A DNA stretch of 64,000 nt from Stramonita haemastoma (taxonomy: Eukaryota > Mollusca > Gastropoda > Neogastropoda > Muricidae): positions 60,545,178 through 60,609,177 of the forward strand of contig CM060322.1 in the NCBI GenBank assembly GCA_030674155.1, read 5' to 3'. This document shows, one piece after another, positions 1-12,175 of the stretch (its first letter is position 1; each line of letters begins with the position of its first letter). A program made the position numbers and the translations under genes. The notes beneath the pieces are model-generated. The model did no database searches and was not told the DNA's origin. It saw only the letters and a list, made by a program, of their open reading frames with translations.

Positions 1-59
1 TGTCACACAGCTAAATTGGTTCTCTTTGCCCTTGCCATGCTTCTTAAGGATCCCCATCT

Positions 60-185
60 TCAGGGTCAAGTCTACATGGAGACTACCAATGTTGGGCCCT
101 GCGGGACAAGCCTGAGGGCCCTGACAGTGATGCTGCTGAGTCGCTGTGGTGGTGTTCACCGGTGCCTGTTCTCAGCTCCTAATAT
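60..185 (+). repeat. Dispersed repeat R1, left part
   Basis: This stretch matches, with clear divergence, the reverse complement of 19360-19480; both contain a GGTGGTGTTCA run and a GTGCCTGTTCT run. The homology resumes after the transposon at 186-1965, so 60-185 and 1972-2185 were one contiguous repeat before that insertion. I do not recognise the family. Positions 1-59 hold nothing I can assign. Confidence 0.55.
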
Positions 186-815
186 CAGTGTTGATTCTAG
201 GATTTCAAAAAAGGGGGCCCAAGGGCCCCCTGAAATGAAAAAAAGGGGCATTTGCCCCCTCCCCCCTTTTCTCTTCTTAAAAAAGGGAACAAGTAATAAG
301 TAGTTTATTTTGCTCATAATATCGTTAGTACTCTGATTTCTGCTATTTTTCAAGAATGAGAAAAAAAACAAACAAGATGGTAGATAGGCAGACAGGATTT
401 AATATACACCTTATGTATTGCAGCTGGTCTGTAAAATGATTTTCTTACACAGGAAAGAGAGAGAGAGTTTGGGGGAGATGGGGGGGGGGGGGGGAGAAAG
501 GGGGGGGGGAAGATTGTGGTACATTCAGATGTGGAGGGACACATACTACATAGATACAGGAGGAGATGCATTGTTTGTATATGAGAGAGAGAGAGACAGA
601 GAGACAGAGACAGAGAGAGAGAGAGAGGAGGGGGTAGGGAAGGAGAAAGAGAGAGAGGAGGGGGGGGGGAGGGAGGGAAGGAAGGAGAGAGAGAGAGTCA
701 AAGTCAAATTTGTATTTCCACATTTTGAGTTGGAGAGAGAGCTAGATCTAGATGAAAAAGAGGCAAGAGCTAAAATCAGTCTTACCCCCCCCCCCCCCCC
801 CCCCTTTACCATATG

Positions 816-889
<74 letters not shown>

Positions 890-1010
890 GGGATGTCAAA
901 AGTCCATCTTGTATTTCTATTCAGAGTTGGAGGGAGAACTACTAGATTTAGATCTAGATGAGAAAAGGGGTTAAAGCCAATGTCTAAGTCTTATCTTTTC
1001 CTCCCATATG

Positions 1011-1074
<64 letters not shown>

Positions 1075-1197
1075 GGGGGGGTCAAAGTCATTTTTTTATT
1101 TCCACTTTCAGAGTTAGAGATCTAGATCTAGATGAGAAGAGAGGTGAAAGCAAATATCAAAGTCTTGCCCCTCCCCCCTCCCTATGAGGGAGGAAGG

Positions 1198-1278
<81 letters not shown>

Positions 1279-1346
1279 CTGTTAAAGAGAGATCTAGATC
1301 TAGATGAGAAGAGGTGAAATCCAATATCAGTCTTTTTCCTCCCGTG

Positions 1347-1437
<91 letters not shown>

Positions 1438-1965
1438 GAGAGTCAAAGTCATTTTCGATATCCAGCCGATAGTCTACCCTATGCCATCATTATTGTTGCC
1501 AAGCACAGGCTACTTGTCTAGCCAGATCTGAAAAAACCGCCTTGAAAACTCGTAGGTCTACCAGCTTTGAACCCTGCTGGGTCGCCGCTCCTTCCACAAA
1601 CACCACTAACGATCTCTGTCACAATGACGTCACTTGTTCCAGGAGTCACGGCTCCTTTGAAAAATGACGCAATGACGTAAATGAGTAGAGAAATGATGTC
1701 AGACCAGCCGCTTTGTGATGGTTGTGACGACTGTAGGCGCTAATCAGTGCATCCTGCTGTCCCTGGGGTATCAACGTAATGACCAACGCATGTAGCGCTA
1801 TTTTGAAACTATACAAACAGCAGTTGTAGGGGGCGCACTGTTTGTTCAAATATGCGCTATCCACAGTTTTTTTGCGTCCGTTAGGGCGCACTGGTCACAT
1901 TATTTTGCGGCAAAGTTGAAAAAAATGCGGGAATCCCGCAAGGGCGCACCCTAGAATCAACACTG
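186..1965. mobile_element. Non-autonomous DNA transposon with 16-bp TIRs
   Basis: The element begins CAGTGTTGATTCTAGG and ends with the exact reverse complement of those 16 bases. Both sides are flanked by TAATAT (180-185 and 1966-1971), a 6-bp target duplication. The homologous repeat at 19130-19480 is uninterrupted at this point, which gives an empty site. There is no transposase ORF, so it is non-autonomous. CAGTG ends resemble hAT elements, and 6-bp-TSD hAT groups are known, but the superfamily is inferred. The right half (1462-1965) recurs at 21436-21925. Confidence 0.75.
698..1445 (+). repeat. Tandem ~190-bp units, each ending in a (GA)n tract
   Basis: Four to five units start with GTCAAAGTC or a variant (about 698, 893, 1081, 1441, with a shorter unit near 1278). 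Each continues through an AGATCTAGATCTAGATGA core and a pyrimidine-rich segment, and ends in a long (GA)n run. The array lies wholly inside the 186-1965 transposon. The GA tracts differ in length between units, so each expanded separately. Confidence 0.7.
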
Positions 1966-1971
1966 TAATAT

Positions 1972-2185
1972 GCAGGACACTGCCTATCAAGCCCACAGGT
2001 CTACTGATGCCAATGACAGGTCATAGCTCTAGCCAGACTGAGTGAGATGCCTACCTGGATAAGAGACCACCACAATGTCCCTCTAACGACCTTTTCCCAT
2101 GACTCTGACCACTGTGGCTGTGGCATCAACTCACCACAGGCCCAGAAGTGCTTAGCAAATTGAAACTAAGGCATTCATGCCTACC
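1972..2185 (+). repeat. Dispersed repeat R1, right part
   Basis: This continues the repeat interrupted by the 186-1965 transposon. It shares GCAGGACAC, an AGCCAGACTGAGTGAG segment and a TCACCACAGGC segment with the reverse complement of 19130-19350. Confidence 0.55.
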
Positions 2186-2353
2186 CCTCAAAATGCTCTT
2201 TTTCCGTTATAAAAAGCACATTGATCTTTACTAGTTTTGGGACTTCTACCAATAGTTTTCAACTTGTGCATGTTTTGTTTTTTTCCTTTTTTAACTGGTT
2301 GAGAAAATATATCCCTCCCTCTTTTCTTTTTTACAGTATGTGTGTGCGCGCAT

Positions 2354-2411
<58 letters not shown>

Positions 2412-2910
2412 AACTACTGGTTTAATTTTCACACACACCTACACAGCTTAATCATGATGGAGTTTTTCTGTTTTATGTCTGCTGTCAAACGTGATTTTTT
2501 TTTTAACAGAAAACTGGGCTATACTTTAAGGCACAGCCATGGTAATCATTTCAGACACTACCTAAGTTATATAAAAAAAAGAAAATCAGTGTTCAACAAA
2601 AAAACCAACCCGGTCCTCTTTACCTACAAGTACAAGTGTCACACCAATGCTCACACAATGAGTCTAATTGTTTCACAACCACACTCACAAAAAATGTATC
2701 CATAATGAAGGAGTTTTATTCTGTTTTACTTGTGTAACTTAAAATACATGTTAATGGCTTCTTACAGATACTCAGCTATATTCTAGAGTACTACCATGGT
2801 AATTGTTTAAGACACAATGCCTTTGAAAAATAAGGTTAATGTTCACAGGGGGGAAAAAAGGCAGCCTCCTTGACCTTCAAGTTCAAGTCTCCTTTTATCT
2901 AGAGTGCTTG

Positions 2911-2944
<34 letters not shown>

Positions 2945-2948
2945 ATCT

Positions 2949-3010
<62 letters not shown>

Positions 3011-3066
3011 AATGACTCCTCAAGGAGTTACAGAAGAAGTGAAGAAGCAGTGCAGTGTCTACTGAC
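2186..3066. other. Intron of NCOA6 with microsatellites and a diverged duplication
   Basis: This lies downstream of the NCOA6 donor at 3066 on the minus strand, and I found no exon in it. It holds (CA)n at 2355-2409, (TC)n followed by (CA)n at 2911-3003, and a diverged tandem duplication. Roughly 2452-2640 and 2702-2893 share the order GGAG-TTTT-CTGTTTTA, ACCATGGTAAT, AGACAC and a CTACAAGTNCAAGT-like end. Confidence 0.5.
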
Positions 3067-3747
3067 CTTGGAGGTGTGGTGTGGGGGGTGTGGCCATAGG
3101 AGAAGCCACTCCTTGCTGTGCTGCAGAGCCTGAAGGCCAAGAGGCCAGGGGAGAAGACTTTTGGGTGGACAATCCAGAGGCGTCCAGGGCAGCCTTCGCC
3201 CCAGTCTGACCTCCTGCAGCCACCGACGCTGCAGTATGAGCACAAGGAAGGGAGGTGCCAGCTTCTGCCTGGGTGGAGGCAATGCCCCCCGGGGACAGGT
3301 GCTGATCCTGGGCTGGTAGAGGTTGCACCACTCTCTGCACAGACTCTGTTAGGTTCCGGGGCTGTGGCAGCCCTGCACTCTCATCCTGGGGAAACCCACC
3401 AACACTAGTGCCAGCAGGCAGATGACTGGGGGCCACTGGGGGAACGCTGCTGGTAGCTGGGGAATCGCTTAGAGGCACGCTGTTCATGACTTCATCCTTT
3501 TCCAACTGATCTATCACTTTGTCAACGTCTATCTCATTAAAAAGAAGTAACGCAGCATCCCCCTCCAGAGCAGAGAAGAGGTCCTCACCGTCCAGGTGTG
3601 CAGCTGCCTTCACTGAATTGTCCAGAAAGCTGAAGTCCCCTGCTAAGGCAGCAGCACTGCTCTGCTCAGCTGTGGACTCAGGAGCATCAGCCTGGGATGA
3701 GGTAGATGAACACTGCTCCAAGTCCAAAGGTTGATTCACAACAACAC
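3067..3747 (-). CDS. NCOA6: NCOA6-like coactivator, coding exon 5 (residues ~1612-1838)
   Basis: This is the last exon recognised in the window; the gene continues beyond the window start. The acceptor is a TG-rich tract ending in CAG just above 3747, and the donor is AAG|GTCAGT at 3066. Entry and exit are both phase 1, matching exon 5187-7760 only when that exon's single-base deletion is counted. The product is acidic then Ser/Pro/Gln-rich. A central acidic segment (DLFSALEGDAALLLFNEID, then a Lys/Asp/Glu-rich helix) is the only part that looks structured and may be an activation or interaction surface. No domain is recognised, so assignment rests on reading-frame continuity with the N-terminal exons. 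Confidence 0.8.
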
Positions 3748-5186
3748 CTGCACACATACACACATTTTTACCTACTGTACCTAGTTTGTCACTGGATCAG
3801 ATTTTGTCTGAACCTTCGATGCTCTTGGACATTGTGTTAGTGTTAAAAAGAAGTTCAATAATCCAGTTTTTGTAGTATGTTACTTGTTGGGGTTAGTTTT
3901 TATTTTAGCACTGTTAAATGACATTTTTCAGTTTATTGTTTACTCTTTTGTGTCAGTTTTGTTGTTGTTGTCTAAAATCACTAAATGTGAATAGACATTA
4001 AACTGAAGATACATACACACACACACACACACACAAAATCATGATACTGGTCACCAGTAGACACCGCAACAACTGTTAACTATAAGTGCATGTTTTTAAA
4101 ATTTCATTATAATGATGGTATGGACACAAAACGATTCAATGCCGGAGTAAATGTAACAAAAACAAATGCATGGCACTTCCTGTGAGAGCTCTAGACAAGT
4201 CTGAATAAAGACTATACCAAGGCTGTTGCCTTGTCAGTTGTTGTTCAGTTTCATTACCACACAAAATATGTGACACATTACCATTCACTTGCACTTCAAG
4301 TCCAAAATCAACACCTTCCTAACCCTTTCAAATGTTCAACACTGTTGACCTGCAGAAAACAAAATACTACATGACACACAATACCATTTCATTTCTTAAG
4401 GCTGACAAGACCAGGCTGAGCTGGGGACACCAGCCATTCACACTTAATTCTTCATCCCCAAGTTACAAAAAAGTTAGAGATTAATGTTTCAAAGAAATCC
4501 CCCCCCCACCCCCCCAAAATGAAATATGCTAGAAAGGCAAATAATATTGTACAATGCAGAGGTAAGAACTCAGAAAGTGGCTGGTATTGGGAACAAGCAT
4601 ACTGTGCATTGGTGTCATACTCATTTTATGGCATTTTCCCTCCTTAAAATTTGGATACTGGAAATTTTTTTATATTAAAATCAGTATCACAGGCAAAATC
4701 TGCAAGAGGAATGGTTGGAAGCTATGGCAGACGAGTGTTTATAATTTCATTACCTGATTGCCCCAACCCCCCAACCCAACAATCTCTAGAGGCAAAATGT
4801 CATCAATGTGTGAAAAGAAAACATAATTTTGTAAGATTTGCTGAAAAAAAAGGCAGGTGAAAGGAATGGGCAGGTAGAAATATAAGCAAGAGAAATGATA
4901 GAAAGGTAAGGAAAAAGACAGACACAAATAGAGGGATAGAAAAAAAACAAGCATGAGGTGAAACGCGAAAAAGAAATCATGCAGAAAAACATGATATGGT
5001 AATACTAATATCCAATTTGATTTAAACTTCCAGCTGAGAATTTTCAGATGGTATGGATGGAAGTTATACTGAACCCACCCCACCGCATGCTCTTATGAAA
5101 TCCGCCCACTCTTCACCCAACCATCTAAAAGAACAAAAATACTATTAAAAGAATAATAAACAAACAAAACAACATCCAGTACATAC
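3748..5186 (-). other. NCOA6 intron
   Basis: The intron is bounded by donor AA|GTATGT (5186) and a CAG acceptor (3748) on the minus strand. It contains a short (CA)n at 4015-4034 and a poly-C run at 4500-4515. I saw no mobile element or ORF I can support. Confidence 0.7.
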
Positions 5187-7760
5187 TTGAATCAGCAGGG
5201 AGAGCAGGGTGGTGCTTGTCCTCCACTAGCTTTGCTGTATCCTCTAACGTTACTGCTGCAGACTGCCTTGTGGTGATGTCACTGCCACTGCTTTGACAAC
5301 TGCCACATGCTGCTGTCTTCGCCACAGACTGCCTCATGTCACTGACACTGCTATTATTTTGCTCACTGCCACATGCTGTCACCGCCACAGATTGCTTCAT
5401 ATCACTGACAATGCCATTATTTTGCACACTGCTACATGCTGTCACAGACTGGGACTGCTTCATATCACCGACACTGCCACATGCAGTGTTCAAGGGCTGC
5501 TGGCCCTCACCACTTTGATACGCATGATTCGGGATGCCTTGTTCTCCTGCAGTCCTCCTCTGCTGCCCCTGCCTGCCAGGAACAGACGCCAACCCCCTTT
5601 CTTTTCCAATAGAAACAAGGCGGCTCAGAGGCTGGGGGGTCCCACTGTGGTCTGATGCATCAGGCAGTGCAGCAGTCATCCCCAACCTGTTCCTCTTCAA
5701 GCCAGACTGCTGTGACATGGGGTCAGGGACATGTTGCTGTGACATGGGGTCAGGGACATGTTGCTGTGACATGGGGTTATGGATAGACCACGGTGACATG
5801 GGGATACAGAAAAGTTGCTGTGAAATGGGTTAGGGACAGACTGATGTGACATGTGGTTTGGGACAAGTGGCCTTGACATGGTGTTAGGGACAGATTGATG
5901 CAACATGGGGTTTGGGACAAGTGGCTTTGACATGGTGTTAGGGACAGATTGATGCAACATGGGGTTTGGGACAAGTGGCCTTGACATGGTGTTAGGGACA
6001 GATTGATGCAACATGGGGTTTGGGACAAGTGGCCTTGACATGGTGTTAGGGACAGATTGATGTGACATGTGGTTAAGGACACGCAGCTGTGAAATGGGGT
6101 AAGGGACAGACTGATGCGACATATTTCCATTAGGGACAGCAGGATACGGGCTTCTCACTGGGGCAGCTGCGTGTTGGCTGGCCCCACCAGAAACACCTAG
6201 ATGTGGGCTTCTCACTGAAGTGCGTAGAAAAGGGCTTTTCACATTGTGAGCAGAAGGATGTACGCTGCCCAACTGTGGAACAGATGGATGGGGGCTGCCC
6301 ATATCAGATGAATGCGGGCTGCCCATATCAACAGATGGATAAGGGCTTCGCACATGTGGAATAGATGGGTGGGGGCTGCCCACATCATAAACAGATGACT
6401 GGGGGCTGCCCATACCATAAACAGATGGACGGGGGCTACTCATATGTGGAACATGTGAATATGGGCTCTCCACATAAGGAGCAGAAGAAAACCGACTGCC
6501 CCCACTTGGGACAAGTGGAAATGAATTGTTACCATGAGGAACAGAAAGAGGTCTTTGAAGCTCTAGGTGGCCCTGTGACTGAGGTCTTTGAAGCTGTGGG
6601 TGGCCCTGTGACTGAGGTCTTTGAAGCTCTGGGTGGCCCTGTGACTGAGGTCTGTGAAGCTGTGGGTGGCCCTGTGACTGAGGTCTTTGAAGCTCTAGGT
6701 GGCCCTGTGACTGAGGTCTTTGAAGCTGTGGGTGGCCCTGTGACTGAGGTCTGTGAAGCTCTGGGTGGCCCTGTGACTGAGGTCTTTGAAGCTCTGGGTG
6801 GCCCTGTGACTGAGGTCTGTGAAGCTGTGGGTGGCCCTGTGACTGAGGTCTTTGAAGCTCTAGGTGGCCCTGTGACTGAGGTCTGTGAAGCTCTGGGTGG
6901 CCCTGTGACTGAGGTCTTTGAAACTGCCCATGTCTGTTTGCTGCAGCCAGGGAGGGGGGATACAGTTCCTCCCTGCTCACTGTATGTTGTTGCCCACCCT
7001 CAAACTCTGCCCTGGCCCCATTCTGCTCCAGTGCTTTCTGTGCTTGTCCATGAACAATTTGCTGAAAGGGTTTCTGTCCTACTGTGGGCTGTACTTGTTC
7101 ACATAGGATCTGAAGCGATTTCCGTCCTGATGTAAGCTGTGCTTGCCCATGTGCATTTTGGCAAGATTTCTGCATAGACGTAGCCTGTGTCTGTTCATGC
7201 ACAAACCCCGGAAGCAGTTTCTGTTCTAATGTGGGCTGTTTTTGTTCTTGAACAATCTGCTGAGGGAATCTCTGTCCCAATGCCACTGGTCTTGGTTCAT
7301 TGTCAGCTCTTTGTTGACACAGTGCCCGATATGATGCAATCTGTGCCTCGAGTTGACGAATTTGACGTTGATTCCAGCATTCCTTTTTCATTCTGGAATG
7401 TTGTTTTTCATGTGTAACCTGCTGAAGTGATTTCTGTTCTGATACAACCTGCCTTCCTCCATCACATTTTTGTAGAGGTGGCTGTGCCATCGACTGGGAC
7501 TTAGGCCAAACACCAACAGTTTGCTGAGGTCCATACAAGTTATCTGCACTGAAGGGAACAGACTGTCGCACTGTGAGTGGTGATGTTGGCAGAGAAAAGG
7601 ACTCCGTGTTCATGGCTGGGCTTCCTTTACGGTTAAAATTTGAGGCACCGGAAAGCTGCTCCCCTGGAAATGGTTCCTGGGGAGAGAAGGCTTGGCGGAA
7701 AGCTGTGGGTCGATTCTGTTCAGTGGATGGCAAAAATCTAGAGCGCTGGGGACTCCTTAT
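5187..7760 (-). CDS. NCOA6: NCOA6-like coactivator, coding exon 4 (residues ~754-1611), frameshifted
   Basis: This is a large internal exon entering in phase 0 after GTTGACAG and ending at donor TCAA|GTATGT. The reading starts IRSPQRSRFLPSTEQ and is rich in Gln, Pro, Ser and His, typical of the disordered middle of NCOA6, a nuclear bridging coactivator. It contains twelve copies of an 11-residue LQRPQSQGHPE-type repeat (6545-6925), then Ser/Pro/His repeats around SPHPSVPHV, then an 18-residue VPNxM-type repeat (5870-6065). The frame is lost at 5827-5829, where three G stand in place of the four in sister repeats. Beyond that point the correct frame runs open to the donor (VPDPMSQQ, GDMKQSQSVTACSS) and joins the next exon in phase 1. 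The deletion may be a sequencing error, an allele or a real lesion. Confidence 0.85.
5827..5829 (-). other. NCOA6: Apparent 1-bp deletion (frameshift) in NCOA6
   Basis: On the plus strand the sequence reads GAAATGGGTTAGG. The paralogous repeat near 6090 reads GAAATGGGGTAAGG. Restoring one G joins two long open frames of the same repeat type and makes the exon exit in phase 1, exactly as the next exon requires. Without it, translation stops at 5697. Confidence 0.85.
5870..6065 (-). repeat. 54-bp coding tandem repeat in NCOA6
   Basis: There are about four near-identical 54-bp units encoding 18 residues (VPNTMSRPLVPNPMLHQS-type). Degenerate half-units of about 27 bp extend the array on both sides, roughly 5700-6120. 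The unit length is a multiple of three, so copy-number change keeps frame. Confidence 0.85.
6545..6925 (-). repeat. 33-bp coding tandem repeat in NCOA6
   Basis: About twelve units of 33 bp encode LQRPQSQGHPE-type 11-residue repeats. Alternate units differ by CTT/CTG and CTA/CTG-type changes, suggesting recent expansion of dimers. The repeat is in frame with NCOA6. Confidence 0.9.
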
Positions 7761-8292
7761 CTGTCAACATAAACATGTCATGGATGAACACAATGACCGA
7801 AAGTCTGCTAGGAAATTATCTAATATTCTGGATTAAAATCTGATGTGACAGAGGCAAACATATTTAATATCTTTTCTGAGAGGAAAGTAAAATGAGTAAG
7901 ACAAAAAAAAAAAAGAAGACAAAAATACCCACCCCAGAACTGCAATATGATTTGATAATGTTTATGACCCAGAGTAAAACTACATTTTCAGAGAACTGAG
8001 ATGCATGATCACAATTCCAGAATGCTACACATACATCCCAGATGGTAAGACTGGAATGACCGTGACTTTGTCTCAAAATATCTAATGGACCGAGACCGAC
8101 CACCAGAAATAGGTCAAGAACTTTTTCTTTCACTATTGCATGTCCCACAAACTAACTGCAACAGAAGAGTTTTCCAGTAGTGAAGACTCTTGATGCTATT
8201 TGTACATGGTTTCAAGAGATTAAGTTGGCCACTTTAGTTTTCCCAAAAAACAACAACAACAAAAAAAAAGTTGGCTACTTTGGCTGCTGTGA

Positions 8293-8590
8293 ATTTTAAT
8301 AATAATAATAATACATGGAATTTATATAGCGCTATATCTTGTAAAAACAAATCAAGGCGCTTGCACTCGACCCTCACAACAAACAATCAATGACAATAAA
8401 TAATTCTAGCAAATTCGAAAGCACACACACGCGCGCGCGCGTGCACGCGCACGCGCACACACACACAACACACACACACACACTTATAGAGGTTATACAT
8501 TTTGACAGGGTGAATGGAATTTCAAATGTTGAAGGCAGGGACAAATAGGAGATGAAAACTTAATTTTCAAAATAAAGCTTTGTTCCCTTT
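8293..8590 (-). repeat. LINE 3'-end fragment, L6 family
   Basis: The stretch from ATAATAATACATGGAATTT through the TATAGCGCTAT motif and the GAAGGCAGGGACA segment matches the 3' UTR of the minus-strand LINE at 31895-33632, in the same orientation. It is 5'-truncated and interrupted by a (CG/CA)n tract at 8425-8482. Confidence 0.7.
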
Positions 8591-8713
8591 TTCTGTTGTG
8601 GGGACATCAGTGCCTAGCCAACTTTTACAACTTCTAGAATTCAATTTCATGTATAATATTGATGGTCAGTGCATTTTGAAAGTTTAAACTGATGAAAAAA
8701 TTCTGGAGTGAGA

Positions 8714-9250
8714 CAAGTCTGCAGTCAATCGAGCCCCAGTTATGAGCTATGACCAAGGTCTGCAGTTAATCGTGCCCTAGTTATGAGCTATGACCAAGGT
8801 CTGCAGTCAATCGTGCCCTAATTATGAGCTATGACCAAAGTCTGCAGTCAATCGTGCCCTAGTTATGAGCTATGACCAAAGTCTGCAGTCAATCGTGCCC
8901 TAGTTATGAGCTATGACCAAGGTCTGCAGTTAATCGTGCCCTAGTTATGAGCTATGACCAAAGTCTGCAGTCAATCGTGCCCTAGTTATGAGCTATGACC
9001 AAAGTCTGCAGTCAATCGTGCCCTAGTTATGAGCTATGACCAAAGTCTGCAGTCAATCGTGCTCTAGTTATGAGCTATGACCAAAGTCTGCAGTCAATCG
9101 TGCCCTAGTTATGAGCTATGACCAAAGTCTGCAGTCAATCGTGCTCTAGTTATGAGCTATGACCAAAGTCTGCAGTCAATCGTGCTCTAGTTATGAGCTA
9201 TGACCAAGGTCTGCAGTCAATCGTGCTCTAGTTATGAGCTATGACCAAGT
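8714..9250 (+). repeat. 41-bp minisatellite, ~13 copies
   Basis: Units start GTCTGCAGTCAATCGTGC and continue through AGTTATGAGCTATGACCAA. Successive starts at 8717 and 8758 give the 41-bp period. Units differ only at a few positions (AAGG/AAAG, CCC/CTC). The array is intronic in NCOA6. Confidence 0.9.
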
Positions 9251-9765
9251 TGTAAACAATGGTCCTCTGCTCGCTGATTCTTCACTTCCCCCCCCTCCTC
9301 TACCAGTACACCCACTGTCATATGGTGTGTCAGCTAATGCTGTCAAACTCTGCAATGCAGACGGGTGAGACAAATTACTGTGGTAATGTCACTGGGTTTG
9401 TTTTCAGCACATTTATGCATTTGATGATAAAGGATTAAAAAAAAAATTTGATGTATGTCGTGGGTGTATATGTGTTGTGGATTTACTTGCCCTGGTATTG
9501 TCTTTTTATAGATATACTTACTAAGTCTATAACAACAGCAGAGGATTATAGTAAGGATGATATGGAAACTTCTTGATTAATGTACAATGACATTTCAAGG
9601 ATGGCTTGAAAAAGAAAATGCTAAATTTATAAGATGATTTCTGCAGTTTTACAACAGACCCAAAAGTTAAATGATGCCACAAGTTATGTTGCAACTGGAA
9701 GGCTATGAGCATATGAGCACACACAACCAGCATGGAGTCTTCAGCAAGTTCAAATTGGTCTTCAG

Positions 9766-10555
9766 TATAGCTACACTACAGCAGACATGTCAACACCATA
9801 CAGTCTTCAGTATGCTACACTACAGCAGACATGTCAACATCATAGTCTTCAGTATATAGCTACACTACAGCAGACATGTCAACACCATGCAGTCTTCAGT
9901 ATAGCTACACTACAGCAGACATGTCAACACCATACAGTCTTCAGTATAGCTACACTACAGCAGACATGTCAACACCATACAGTCTTCAGTATATAGCTAC
10001 ACTACAGCAGACATGTCAACACCATACAGTCTTCAGTATAGCTACACTACAGCAGACATGTCAACACCATACAGTCTTCAGTATATAGCTACACTACAGC
10101 AGACATGTCAACACCATACAGTCTTCAGTATAGCTACACTACAGCAGACATGTCAACACCATACAGTCTTCAGTATATAGCTACACTACAGCAGACATGT
10201 CAACACCATACAGTCTTCAGTATATAGCTACACTACAGCAGACATGTCAACACCATACAGTCTTCAGTATAGCTACACTACAGCAGACATGTCAACACCA
10301 TACAGTCTTCAGTATAGCTACACTACAGCAGACATGTCAACACCATACAGTCTTCAGTATATAGCTACACTACAGCAGACATGTCAACACCATACAGTCT
10401 TCAGTATATAGCTACACTACAGCAGACATGTCAACACCATACAGTCTTCAGTATAGCTACACTACAGCAGACATGTCAACATCATAGTCTTCAGTATATA
10501 GCTACACTACAGCAGACATGTCAACACCATGCAGTCTTCAGTATAGCTACACCGA
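9766..10555 (+). repeat. 45/47-bp minisatellite, ~17 copies
   Basis: The unit contains GCTACACTACAGCAGACATG followed by TCAACACCATACAGTCTTCAG. Two length variants alternate, ending AGTATA or AGTATATA. A few units are shorter, with CATCATAGTC. The array lies in the same NCOA6 intron as the 41-bp array. Confidence 0.9.
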
Positions 10556-12047
10556 ATTTGCCGGGATTTACACACAGTAGATTTCCATCACGCTGTGACC
10601 ATCATTAATTGCTACCACATGCCAAAGCTCTATCAGGCTAGAGGTACAAAGCTTGCTGCAAGTCTGGAAGTAATTATAGCTGCTGGTATGTACTCAGAAG
10701 GAGGAAAAGGCAAGCGAGCATGTGTGCCTGACCTGATTTCGTGATGGAATGCGAAATCTAGGGGCAGTTTGTGTTCAGAGAATCCGAATGCAAGAGGGTT
10801 AAATGAACATATATACCATGTCTATGCAGATATAAAACCATGAAAAAAAAATTTTCAATGGAGGGAAGAGGTTTTACATTCTTTTTTTTTATTTTTAAAG
10901 AGTTTAACCAGTTCGCTGCCTACAGGACGTCAGCAAGGTGCTTCTTCAGGGCCAAGACAGACTGTTGGCTGACCTTGGTTTTTTTCAGATTTTTCACAAG
11001 TTTGTGCCTGGAACAAAAGTGAAAGTATCTTCTCACACCGTAGACAGTATTAGCTTTTCTAAATGGGGACCCTCTGTGCCACAGCAAACATAAATTTTTT
11101 TCTTCACATTAGTCTGTGACTAGCTGAGTTCACGTGGCCTAAGACCAAGTACCATGTAATGAAATAGATAGAACTCTATTTTTACGCTTGACAGTCAGTC
11201 AGTCGTCCACTTCAAGGAAAACCTACACTACTTTGCCAGCATTGCAAACGATTAAAAAATAATAATGATAAGGAAGGTGATGGTCTTTTGACTGATGATT
11301 CACTTGACAATGACAATGTTTACGGCAGTGATAGCGATACATGCAACACTTGCTGGATACTATGCAGTTGTCAAACTTTTCAGCAGACCATTGTACTCAA
11401 GATGTATAATGACAGAGAGTCCACTCACAGCTCCAGCAATGGCAAAAGCCAGTCAAGGCCTGAGGCAACAGGAAATATGGGGAGAGGAATGGTGAAGAGA
11501 AGGAATCAGAGTGGGCAAGAGGGGGCGAGGCCAAGTCAGCAGGGACAGAAAAGCTGAATTTATGCATTCTATATTGAACTGTAAAGTGGTAATTTTATCA
11601 AATTAGTAACAATGATCCTCAAAGTGTGTTTTTTCACTCTCTTTTGCAGTTTGTCTTGTACATCTTGGCCAAGAAATTTGCTTTAATGTCAGGTAAATAT
11701 TTGCATAAATCATGATTTCTAATTAGGCATGTTATGAAAGGTCAAATAATCAAATTTCCATTCGAACGGACATTCAGATTCCTCATTCATTTTCCATTAC
11801 AAAACATGTAGCACTTATTTTTCTATCTTAAATAAGTCTCTTCACACCAGAATTGTTGGTTAATCATTATCCTTCAAACTGTAAAAACTTCAGGCACTGG
11901 GAGGAACTTTCAATCGTATTTCTCATAGCAGCGAATTGGTTATAAGAAACTACCCTAAATGGCTTCCAGTTGCAATGGGGGCTTCTGCATGCAGACACGA
12001 AACAGAAAAATTATACAACCTGCAACAGGTTGCAGGACAATACTGAC

Positions 12048-12175
12048 CTTTGCCTTCAGCTTGGCATGAAATTCCTGCCGACGACTGTTAACCAGTGCAC
12101 ATGACTGAGGAGTGCCAAAGTCCGGCTCTTGTTTGACGGACGCGACCTCCTGGCAGCCACCTATCTTCTGCTTAA
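12048..12175 (-). CDS. NCOA6: NCOA6-like coactivator, coding exon 3 (residues ~711-753)
   Basis: This is a 128-bp exon with acceptor TTGACAG and donor AAAG|GTCAGT. It enters in phase 1 and leaves in phase 0, fitting both neighbours. It encodes LKQKIGGCQEVASVKQEPDF and then a basic segment ending RQEFHAKLKAK. VKQEP fits the sumoylation consensus (hydrophobic-K-x-E), which is suggestive only. The basic amphipathic end could form a helix. No named domain is recognised, and placement in NCOA6 rests on splice phase and position. Confidence 0.75.

Larger units (their letters stand above)
7761..12047 (-). other. NCOA6 intron with two minisatellites
   Basis: The donor is AAAG|GTCAGT (12047) and the acceptor GTTGACAG (7761) on the minus strand. 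Contents are listed separately: a LINE 3' fragment at 8293-8590 and minisatellites at 8714-9250 and 9766-10555. I saw no gene or element in 10556-12047; short ORFs there lack coding character. Confidence 0.75.

Noticed and set aside
8714..10555. CRISPR-like array
   Set aside because: The repeats are contiguous minisatellites without unique spacers, in a eukaryotic intron.
11288..11557. Short plus-strand ORF in the NCOA6 intron
   Set aside because: No recognisable motif, no splice context and composition like surrounding intron.
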